A stretch of DNA of 64,000 nucleotides. Origin: Cristatella mucedo. Taxonomy: Eukaryota; Bryozoa; Phylactolaemata; Cristatellidae. The notes beneath the pieces are model-generated. The model made no database searches, was not told the origin of the DNA, and saw only the letters and a list, made by a program, of their open reading frames with translations. Positions 39,880 to 51,418 of this stretch are shown here, piece by piece. Where the stretch lies: positions 1,916,001 to 1,980,000 of the forward strand of contig WPIO01000058.1 of the NCBI GenBank assembly GCA_009760855.2, read 5' to 3'. Positions within the stretch are counted from its first letter, which is position 1; every line of letters begins with the position of its first letter. The translations under genes were made by a program, and so were the position numbers.

Positions 39880-42800
39880 GTAAGGGACGCTGGCCGGGCA
39901 CATGCCGGCGTGCTAGGCCGGCTGCTGCAGCGCTTTTATCTTTTGCATGCACCCGTTAAGTTTCTGGCGACATTTCCTTGGCTGCAGCTTTCTGAATTCT
40001 TCGAAAGAATCGACGGATAGTGGAAGCATCGACAAGTACTTAACATGCGAAATGAGGAAAAGGAAGTGCCAGGCAGCTGCCGTCGACGAACCCGCCGTGA
40101 GTGACCCGCCAAATTTAGTCGGTCGTGGCCCTCGAGCCTGCAGGTGTCGCTTATGGTTGTTCGAATTTCCTAGTCTCTTCTCGTGTATAAAGCATGCTTC
40201 TTTGTTCACGCTAGGGTCCGCCTTGTCAGGAAGATGAGAATTCGACCGTGTCTGAGCAGGTCACCAAGCGACGTCAGGAGTTTTATATTGAGGTTAGGCT
40301 AATTGCTAGCGATCCAGTAGCCGTGCTCACTTCTTTCTCTGGCATTTTCTGGCGCTCGATTTCACTGATTAACTGCTTCCTTGTAACTGGTGCTGGAATT
40401 GTTCGCCAGTCAGTGCACAACGTGCTATCTGCCCTGTGGCCTCCCATACCATCCGCCTCGTGATGTGCCCGAGATTTCACTATTGAACTTGTGCCAGCCT
40501 GTAGGGTTTTAGCATGATCAGATTTTTGAGGCAATTCGGAGACCAAGAACGATTGATGCCTGATGTTAGAGGGCCTTCTGTCGTCAGTATTATGTTTCTA
40601 GTCTCAGCCATCTTAGTGTATGTGGTGTAAGAGTGAGGACCCCCTGCAGTAGTGTGGCTTGCTATTGTTAACTTTTGGTGATTTATGAAACGCCCTTTAC
40701 TATCATGGGTGATCGTGAAGTTACTAGTTACGGCCAGCCTTTCCTATGTAACACATCCTGTGATAGTCTTGAGGCAGTGTCACACAGTCGATTAAGTTCG
40801 ACTGTGATGTGCACTCAAATGATTGACCTAACAGCATTGAATCTGTTGGGATCCAAGACTGAGTTTGAGGATTCTGTTCATGAATATTCTTTGTAGAAAG
40901 TTTGAGAGTAGCCGGCATATTGTCCGACTTCAGATGGGGTATAATGCAGTGTTTTGTTGTATTACAATAGACTGTTCATACCCAATTATCTTCATTTGTC
41001 TTGTCAGTACCATGATGCCATTGTATAGGGAGTCGTGTCCAGGTGCTATTCAGTCGGTTTGTGCTGCTACGCCATTGCTATTTCACACTAAGCAATGTAA
41101 AAGAAAATAACATGCATCAGCTTGGCACACATACCTTTATTCAGTCAGAGTCTATTGACCCATGCAGAGAATGAAGGCACTTTTTGTAAGCATTCTCTAT
41201 GAATAGTGTTCAATTGAAATGCAACATGTGAATCAATGGTTGAGTATAAGGTCTCCAGTTTGTATAACCTGTTCTAGTGCATGTTATTGGATGGTCCTCT
41301 CCTGTTTTAAAGCTTTTAGGAGTAGCTAGACATCGAACTCGTTGAAACTTTAAGAGATTAAAGAAAGCAAATTCGTAAGTCTCTGTCTCAGTGCTGCTGC
41401 CCCAAGATATGGTTGGGCATCAACTGAATGGACTTATTGTTTTGTAGAGCAATATTATTTAAACCCATCTGATGTTTAGTTCGGCTTATTTTGCGTGGCA
41501 AATCAGAGCTGGGTGTCAATTCATTCAGCCTTGTCGGACTCTATGTGCAATTGTGTACAGTTAATATTCAGCACCCTTGCTGCCCTAGTTTGGGCCATGG
41601 CTAAAGTGCTAACCTTTAGCAACCGACATTGTGGGCTAAGGTTTGATCAAATACCGTGTTTTGTTTGTGACATCAATTCGGCCATCTGAAGACGACGTCA
41701 GGCCGAGCCTCACTTAGGTATACTAGTGCCTACATGTCAGTCGAGTACTAAGTATTTTGTGAATTGTGGCATTATGTTAGTGCTGTGAATGCACCACTAG
41801 CATTTGCCTAACCTGCCAATGAAAACATGGAACAGGCATCAAGAGTATGGCTGTCAGCACCATCTCAGCAAAGCTAAACCATGGTAATCCTAATCGGTAC
41901 ATGTACTCCATAGAATTGTGTTACATCATGGGGGAGATCTTAGCCAATTGATACATTTTCATGATCTTTAATCTCCTGACTTCCAACCAATATCCACACA
42001 TTAGTCAAGGAAAGGCTTGCTGAATGGAGGCAACTGCTGGCCGACAGGAGTTATTAAGAGTGTAGATGCCTTCATAAAAGTTGATGGCTTACCGGTGATC
42101 TTGGTTTTATTTACTATATCTTATATCAAGGCGAACTGCAGGTCGAATACTGCAGATCCCTTGGTCATCTCTTTTCAAGGTACATATCTGTAATCGGGTC
42201 TTGTTGATTCAGCATACTGATATCATCCAGTATAAGCAGTGTAGGTCAAGGTGAACTCATGCTACCTACATCTATGGTTGGTCAAAATGCACGAGTTGTT
42301 ACAACTGCCTTTGCTGGTTGTGTAGGTTTGTGACTTAACTCACGATGATTTTTCAAGCACTTCGATATATATCTATATGTATATGTAATTCATTTGTTTA
42401 GCAATGGTATCTCTTTAGTGTTTTTTAGATAAATTGAGCTGATGGTTCAGCTTAACATATATTTATAACAATGAATGATTTTTGACTACCAGTTAGCTGT
42501 CTAGTATCCTGTCGAGGAATCCTGCATTTAGTCCTCGTCGGGTCTGATAGATAGCCGGGTATTTTAAAGATGGGCTAAACCTTGACCCGGACCAGGCCAG
42601 TAGATTGTAGAAGAGGCTGGAAATGTGTCTTAGTCCTTTCTATGTCGGCCTTGAGTGTTCTGCCTTCTGATTGTATTCTCCTTGCTGTCCTAATGCCTCT
42701 ACAGTAAAATGTCATTCTCCTACCGGTTAGCTGTGTGCACTGGCTAGGCAGTTGTCTTGTGATTGTACCTTACCTGCACGGTCAGGCTGCTCATAGCAAT

Positions 42801-43805
42801 AATTATTGATCGGTTCGTGGGATCAGTATAGACGACAGGGGTTAGTCCAATGTCCTTCTCTGTTAACTCCGAAGCACATCGTCCTGCTACTTCATACTTT
42901 CGATGGACAAGGGCAGACAGTATGTAAAACTTAAGGCCGTGCCACGTGGCCGGAGAGGGCTGTGGATGCTGGTACTGCTTCTGCATGGCTTTAATATCAT
43001 TCTCAACCCAAATTAGTGACTGCTGCCAGCTATTCAGACACCTAATTTTCCACTGGTGCCAAGTGGCCATTTTTGGGGGCTGGTGCCAAGTGGAAAGGCC
43101 GAGAATGGTCTCCTGTGTTTGTGTCTTTCTCTCGGAAGAGCAGGCCGGCTCATCTCATGGTAGAGCTTGTTGTCTGTGCTCCTATTGTTCTTATTCAACG
43201 TGTCATTGTCAGGCATATTGAGTGGATGTTCACTCCCTGCAATATCGGCACTCTTTGTGTGTCGTTGCTATCACCTAATATGTCACCTTAGTTTTGCACT
43301 GGCTTGGTTTCTGTCATTTGTGTTTCCACACTCCTTGCCCGGGAGTCTTGGGTTCGAGCCCTGCTGCATGTGATTCTTTGTTGCCCACTGCAATCGGTAT
43401 GCTCTTCTGCCTTTATGTGAGGCTATTAAATCAGCCGACCTTTACTTTCGTATGTTCCTACCTCTATGAATTTTCGATTTAACTGTGTCAAGAGCAATGC
43501 AAAACCGTCGGATCAGGGCTGGGTTTGTGCTGTGTATTACTGTCTTCGCCTCCCTGACCGACTACTGAAGGGCTATGCCGATGTGCCCAAGCAATAGTAC
43601 AAAGCCAGTCTAAGTACTTTAATCCGAAACATTGGCTCTCTCACTCGTAGCCCTTGCAGGCTACGACTCCTCAGTGCTAGCCGAAGATCTTCGAAGTCAG
43701 GCCTACACTAGTCGGTAGGTCGAACACACACAGCATCAGCAGCAACCCCGGGTGGATCGGGGCCACTTCCTCAGCACCAGCCAGCCATAAGTCAATGTGA
43801 ATTTT

Positions 43806-43904
<99 letters not shown>

Positions 43905-46900
43905 TCCATCTGTAACTTCTCAAAGATTAAATTGGTGTTTTGCTTAGCAGCTTTCTATAGCTCACTCGAAGCCTAAGCAGTTTTCTGTACAAATTCGGCA
44001 GCCTACAGGCTCGTGCAACAAAGAGAGAGTGAGAAGCATAGTAGCTGAGTCAGCAGGGCAATCGAGGAAGTGAGTAGCATGAAAGTATCTGAGTCAGGGC
44101 GGCTGGAAATGATGTGCTGCGGTCGGCAGTAGGTTAATAGATGTCGTTACATAGAATAGTGGAAGTGAGCACTTCTGTCTAGGACCTGCAGAGCAAAAGT
44201 TTCTGTCGGCCAACGGTCTGAGTTCGTAGGAATGGAACGGCTAATTTATTGCCTTTAGAGGACACGACTATGCTGAAACTGGTGCAGTAGTTCAGCTAAG
44301 TGTGAAGGAGCTGTGCCATGGCGGACTTTTCGGGTCAGCGTAAGAACTTCTATGTGTATCCATTGATCTGCGTTAAGCCATAGCAGCCCATTCAGCAAAG
44401 GAGACACATAGCTGAACCTCTGGGATTTAGTTACTAGCCTTGCAGTCATATTCCTCACCTATTTGCCTGCCACCGTGGTAGACAATTCCCTATCTTAGAT
44501 AAGAATCTTAAGTGAAGGCTAGTTGTTTAAGAAGTCTTCTTACTGAAACTTTCAAAATCGTTCAAGTAAGATATTGAGATGAATAGTTTGGAACGCAGCT
44601 GATACATTCAGCCAGGCCAGGGCAGTGACATTCGTGTCAACGTTGCTGCATACCATGTCGTTGGTAACATGGGGGAGAGCAATTTTAGTGGAATTGTGTT
44701 GCAATACCGAATGTAATTTTTTTCTAGCTATTCATTCTTTCCTATGTGTGCCACAAGCTGCTTAGCAACAATCTCTTCGAGAATCTTTGACAGAAAAGCA
44801 AGATGGTAAGCTGGGCGGTTGTTCGCTAAGACCTCCGAATCAAATTCAGGCTTTATAAGTAATGGTCGAACTATGGCTGATTTGAACAGCGAGCAGCAGA
44901 CTTGGGAACAACTCTGTTATCCAGAAAAGCATTAAAACACTTGAGTTAAAGCTGAACTGAGTTGTGTGCCAGTGAAAACCACCGCAGGAATAGTATAGGT
45001 TCTTCAGGTGGAGCTCTTTTTACTAGACTTTATTTGGTTTGCTTATTTTGCATGCAGAAACCTCGGAGAATCTCTAAATAAGATTGCAACTCAGCATTTG
45101 CTTTAATCGGAGGGGGCTCTATGGGGCCACAAAGAAGTGCAATTTTTTCAACGATGAAGGCAAACCTTTTTCGTCCCAGCCATTAGTATTAAGGGAGTGA
45201 GACCTCTTAAAGTTGGCAAGCTACTTGTTCCTCATCTCATAAATTTGTTTTGGGTCTTACTGGCAGTGCTTTAGTTATCGAGTGAAAAAGGAAGCCCCTG
45301 GCCTATCTAAGCCTTCGGGTGAGTGTAGAGGCAAAGCCAGGATTGGAGTGTCGAGTTAGCATGGGTATGACCGGGGGAGCCTCCTCTAAAAGGGGTCTGG
45401 AGGCGGTTGCCCTAGCTACTGTAGATGTCGTGCAGCCTGGCCCAGCAGCAAGGGGGCTGCCCCTAAAGCGAGGCGGTAAAGCCAACGACCAGATATCGGA
45501 CTCGCCTCCCACCTACCAGGTCAGGGGTGGCTGCCACCCTCTGGGTGTAGATGCAACGCTCTCTGAAATAGGGTAGATAGTCGTCAGACCCAGACTTCTT
45601 GACGGGTGTTCAAGCCTTCGCTTAACACGGTGCATCTTCTGAAGTTATTTGGTAAATTTAAAGGAATCTCCTTGACCCGGCACACTAACTAAATGTAGCA
45701 GAGCATGCTCATCGAAAGCACACCCGAGTTTTACTATCTTGGTTAATGTATTGAGGCCTGTAGATCAATTAGACCTGCAACCCAAATGGGTTACAGAAAC
45801 TTCTCCGGACATTAGTTTTCAAGTTGCATCGTCTCACAAACTCAATGTTACACTGCATCTACAATGGAACCGGAGAAGTAAATGAGATTAGTGTGAGATA
45901 GCAAGTGTGCACACAACAAGGTCATTGGGGTAGAGATTCTTAGTGATGACTAGATCCAGAATTGAACAAGGTTAGGCAGACTGCCTGAAGGAGGCTGATT
46001 GATCACAGCTGTGGGAGTCGTGGTCTTTTATGTGGACCTGATAGCAACTAGTTCAAGCGATGGCACATGTGAAAAACTGCAGGTCCTTATGCCAAGCAAT
46101 TCACGATCAACGACAGCAATCCTGAAGAGCACATATTCATACTTAATGAACTGAAAGAATTAGACTTCTGCAGAGTTACACAACCAGCCATCGGGGCAGG
46201 ACGCCATTCTTGTCTTGGTCCAGCAGACAGGCATCTAGCTTGTCCCCGAAGCCTGATCGCAGATAAGTAGCCCCTTGGTTTTTCTGTGCGTGAACATTGA
46301 AAAGACTTAGGCTGTCCGGTGCCTTTGGGGGGGGACCAAATAGAAATGGTGGGGTCGCTGTGAGCATGCTTAGCATTCCCCGGCCGACCGAAGGATGGTA
46401 CATTAACTGTGGCTTGGGCACAGGCCGGTACCCAGCTGTGGTACACTGGCCAGCCTTTGATTAGCTGCTGCTGATAAGTTGGGGGCAGGGCAAAAGGACC
46501 CAGTAGATACAGGAGCAGCAAGGCATACAGTCACTTTCCGAGTCGTCTAAGGGGGGCCCACCCCCACTCAAGCAGCTGGCAGTCGAGGTCAGAGGGGAGG
46601 TCGAAGGTCGAGGTCGCAGCACCTACTCAGTTGCCGGCCATTGAGGCCTGCTGCAGTACGCCACTGCAGCAGCTGCGCAGCGGCTAGCGGCACGGCCGGA
46701 GCCACGACGATGCCCCCAGCCTCGGTCCGGCAGCTGGCAGGCCGAAAGATTGTGGCCAGTTGTGCTAGCAATGTTTCAGTGGAGTTAGTACAGTAACCTT
46801 ATAAGTTCTGCCTTCCAAGCTGAAGAACAGCTATTTATTGTCCTGATTAAACCCGCAGAACGCACGTGCTCGATTACACTACTGTCCCATTCCAAGTTCA

Positions 46901-49287
46901 AGAGTTCATGAGAAAAGTTCGATCTGAAGTAGTTTGATGTATGATCTGGGGAAGTAGTTATCCAGGCGTAGAGGAGCGTTCGGACTCGGTAGCTATGCTG
47001 CTGTGTGCATTAGTATCTCCTGCATAGAAGCAGGCGAATGCTGAGAGAAGCGCTTTTATGGCAAAACCATTTTTAGTGCTATTGTTGACTCGATGACTGG
47101 GCTCCCCTCGGCACGTCTGCTATCGGCTATTGGAATGTCACTGTGGCTTCAGTCCATCTGATCGCTGTATACAGCATTTGAAGCATTTTGCCTTGTCTTC
47201 TCGGGAAGGCGAGTGACCGTGTGCATTCTTCTTTCCTTGTGGATTTCCCGACGCCTCTTGACTGCGCAAACTCTGCTTTTGGTATCCTGTTTTGGCAACC
47301 CAACTTTGACTCTGATGGGCTGCAGCGGAGGTGGGCTTTGTGTGGCTCTCCCATGTTAATCCTTGTCAATGAGTGCCGCCATCTTGCGTCCTTGGACCCT
47401 TGAAATGTGGCACCTGCCTTGGTGGCCACTGCGAGTTTCTTGGCGTTCAGCAAGTGAGGTGTCGCCATTGTTATTACATCTACCTCAAAGCAGAAAGCTT
47501 TTGCTTTAACTCGCCACAGAACCGTTGGATTCCCATATGTGGTACGGCCAGCCCGACGACGGCAGCCGTCACCGTCTCGCACGTGAACCAGCTGCTGGGT
47601 GTCACTGCATCGGAGACTGCAGCAGCCGCTTGCAGCCTGAGGAGTGGTGCTTCTGGCAGCAGCAGCACGGGTGGCATGACGTCGTTTCGCTTTCAAAACT
47701 ACTTTACCACCCCACTTGAGGAAGTGAGGTCGCCATTGCCTCATCTGGCCTGGGCCGACCGTTGCGAAGTGTGGCTTGAAATGCTGAAAAGGGAGTCGAA
47801 ATATCATCGCGATCCGAAACTGTTTGCCAGGCACCAGCTCTTGCAGCCACACATGCGAGCCATCCTGCTGGACTGGCTTATTGAGGTGAGGCGGCGTGCC
47901 GTGTCTGCTCGAGACGTGCGTCCTCGCTGTCTCTGGCGCTGTCCGTCGCTCGTCAGTGCCGCGCGCTTCGAGCCAGCGCCACTCTGCTGTGGCTCTCGTG
48001 CGTTCATATGCGCTCGCCGTACAATTCATCGACGCATGCGACTCCCGTGACTAGGTCTGCGAAGTGCACCGGTTGCACCGACAGACGTTCTACCTCACCG
48101 TCGACTTTGTCGATCGCTACTTGTCGGTGCAGACGAACGTCCACAAGACTCAGCTGCAGCTTATCGGCATCACGGCTCTTTTTATTGCCGCCAAGCTCGA
48201 GGTAGGTGAGACACCCCAGAGTCGTAGGGGGGAAGGACAGGGGTAGGGACAGCCTCGGCAGCACGTTGTTTGTTCACGTTGTATGCATCTCATCTCATAG
48301 CTGCAGCTTATGGGCATTGTTATTGGTGTCAGCTGACCGACGGCTTTGATTGACTGCCCTACATGGTTGATGTCCTTAGGTTGCATAACGGATGGTAGGC
48401 GAGCAGCCAAGTTGAAGTGCCTATCTCTTTTCCCCACCACTTTTCCATTGCAGTTGCCGATGTGCTCTAGTTTTAAAAACGCATTAAGATGGTCAGAGAA
48501 AGCAAGTAAATATGGCACGAATGGGAAGAAATGACCCGGGAAGAAATACATGCTAGAGGAATGTTTTTTCTATTGAGCAAAAGAAAGGCAAAAGTAAGCA
48601 AAGTTATGTAGTGGCTATTTCCTTGCTTGCAGTGGGCAATAAAGGATTGTCTCTTGCTGGATTTCAACTCACGATCCGGATCATAGAGGGCGAGCCCCTT
48701 ACCTTTGGGTAAGACCCAGAGACCAGGGAAGGCAACTGCCGGCAAGCAGTGTAAATAGGTGGCCGTAATACAAATCTGGAAGAGCCCGGGTACTCACGTG
48801 GCTTTCGTCCTTATTCTGGCGTGGCTTTGAGGCTGCACATACATAACCCATATTTTTCGTCCAACTTCGAGTGCATACCTTTTTTCACGTGCCTTTTGTG
48901 TGCGTGCGTAAGTGCTTCTACCGTTGTATCACCTATCGGGTGCACCATCTTGGTACACAGCCTGCTTGCTTTTAGGAAATTTACCCTCCCAAAGTAGCCG
49001 AGTTTGCTTACGTCACGGACGGTGCTTGCAGTGAGACCGACATTATCAACCAAGAGCTGATAATGCTAAAGGTAATTCGCGATGCCGGCAATCGGATTCA
49101 ATGCAGCTAAAACTTTGGCCTCCGGCAGTCGTTGCTAGCAGCACCAGCTTTAACTAGGTAGCAAGTAGTTTAGAGCCGCCATTTTTTCACTCGACGCCGG
49201 CAGTCGGCCACTCACTCTCACGTCTTGGGCCATTTCGAGCGATAGCTGGCTGCTCTGAGCCGGCGGACCCCACGTCCTCTGCTGGTG

Positions 49288-49371
<84 letters not shown>

Positions 49372-51379
49372 GCATATTGGTCTCAGTTGGACAGGTAGCA
49401 GACTGGCACCAGCTGTTCCCAGCAAGTCGCGAACTGTCACTCTTTCCCGGACTGTGTCACGACTTGCCATTCGGCTTCGGAGGGGCAGCGGCCGTAGTCT
49501 TTTTTGCTGCCTTCCCTGCGCCTCGTGTTTTCTCCGATGACCGGTTGTCCGATTGCACTAGATGCTCGCTCGAGTGCTTACCCGAGGCTGTGCACCATCG
49601 TCTGACCCGTAATCAGCCGACGGCTGTCGATTATGGCCCCGTGTCTGCCTGTGCTGCTCTCTTCTCTGCTCAATCTTTGCTCTTGCATTATTTTGGGCGG
49701 CTCGAGTGAGTAGCGCTCCTTCGCTCACCCTATCTGCCGACCTTCTTGCCCGTTGGGGGGAGGCAGGAGGTGGCTTTGCAGCTTAGTAGTGAACCTTCAC
49801 GAAGCCGGCGTGCCCCAGAAGCGCGAGCAGAGCTCGTCGAGGCCTCTTTCTATTCTTTTCGCTGGCGACTTCAAGCCTGTTCCTCTGCCAAGCCTCCCCG
49901 CCGACCCTGGCATCTGCTCTTCGTAAAGCTGCCGGTGTTGCCTGTAGGTTGTCGGCGAGGGCACTGCAAAAGAACCCCTTTCTCTTGCGGCCCGTCGGCA
50001 GCCTGCTCGATTTGCCGGCGGTCGGGTGTGCTTTCCCTGGAATTCGCTGGCTCGTCATCATCGATCTTCGTCGTTCTTTGCAGTCTCTAAAGTGGGAGGT
50101 CAATCCGGTGACTGTGAATAATTGGATAACCGCATACATGCAGCTCCTGCGCCTGCACAAGTCCGACTTCCTCGCTGCTGCGGCAGGAGCGCAGCGGCCC
50201 GTCGACCGGACTGGCGCCGCCTCGTCGGGCGAGCATAAGAATGCCGACGAAGCAGATCTCCTCGTGCCCTGCTTCTCCGGACGCGCTTTCGCTCAGCTCA
50301 TTCGGGTAAGCCGCTCGAGCGTTCACGCCACCGCTTCGGCGGTGTGAGCCCGCTCGGTGCTCGCTGCTGGCAACCTAACGATTGCGTAGCGATTAGAAGG
50401 AGCGAGTTGTATTAGATGGTGGCTGCCATCGAGGCTCTCGCTGGCCGTCAGTCGTCGTCTGGTCCATCAGCGGCATCCATGCTTCGCTCGCTCTTACCGC
50501 ATTCGCTCGCTCACCGGGCAGCCCAGTTCAATCACCCTAGAGCAGCAGAGGCACTTGCCATTGCACTTACTGCGCGCTTGCGATTCGGTGTTATGTCGTG
50601 TACGCTGCTGCAGTATTCCTACGTGCAGTAATTGTATTCCTTGTGTGTTTTGTTTTCTTGTTTTTTAGCTGACAGACCTGTGCATGCTGGAAGTGGGTTG
50701 TCTTCACCATTCGTACAGCGTTATAGCCGCGTCGGCCCTGTATCACATGTCGGCAGAGAAGGTGGCGCTCGGCGTCTCGGGTGCGTACGGTGTGCGCCTG
50801 CTTCTGTCGCCGCCCAGCCAACGCTCCCCATCGGCTGCAGCCGTCTCTCCTTTGGGCCCACGCTAGTAGCGCACATTGACTGGCAGCATTGCCGTCCGCC
50901 AAAAATGCTGGCGTTTTGTTTTGGCAGCAATGTTTACGCTGGCTGCCTTTCTTTTTGAGTGGTTTAGAAGTTCTCTTTGAGTCCTAGTTTGTATAAATAT
51001 GGTGCCTTCGCGAATCTTTGCCCGAGTAGTGTCTGTCGGCTTTCCTTTCTGATAGATACCCTGTGCCTCGATGCTTCCTTTTCTTTTAAACGCCAAGACT
51101 TTGGTCACCAACCGTGCATGCCACGCTTGCGATGCAGGTTATGGCTGGGGAGACATAGCGCCCTGCGTTGCCTGGATGGCACCATTTGCACTCGCCGTGC
51201 GCCAGAAGGATGCCGTGCGCATGCCGAACTTCGACAATGTTGCACCGGAAGATGCACACAACGTCCAATCTCATTGCGGCGACCTGACCTTGCTCGTAAG
51301 TGTCTTGCCTGGCCGCTCTGGCTGCCACGAGAGAGCGCTTCTGCCACCTTCGCACAGCTGGTCGATTGATGCCAAGACT

Positions 51380-51418
<39 letters not shown>

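Larger units (their letters stand above)
40293..47519. other. cyclin E intron 3 (7.2 kb), mostly unassigned
   Basis: Contains SINE-A-like 43,300-43,445, a TA tract at 43,807-43,899, LINE-B at 43,905-44,890 and GC-rich sequence at 46,550-46,760. 40,293-43,300 and 45,250-47,519 show no exon I can place between YIE and NRW. Large frames here (for example minus 47,127-48,029) are shadows. Confidence 0.6.

Noticed and set aside
47127-48029. 300-codon minus-strand open frame
   Set aside because: It overlaps cyclin E exon 4 antisense, has no recognised domain and reflects GC-rich coding sequence read backwards.
49150-49470. Arg-Glu repeat frame on the minus strand
   Set aside because: It is the (TC)n tract in a cyclin E intron read in the wrong strand.
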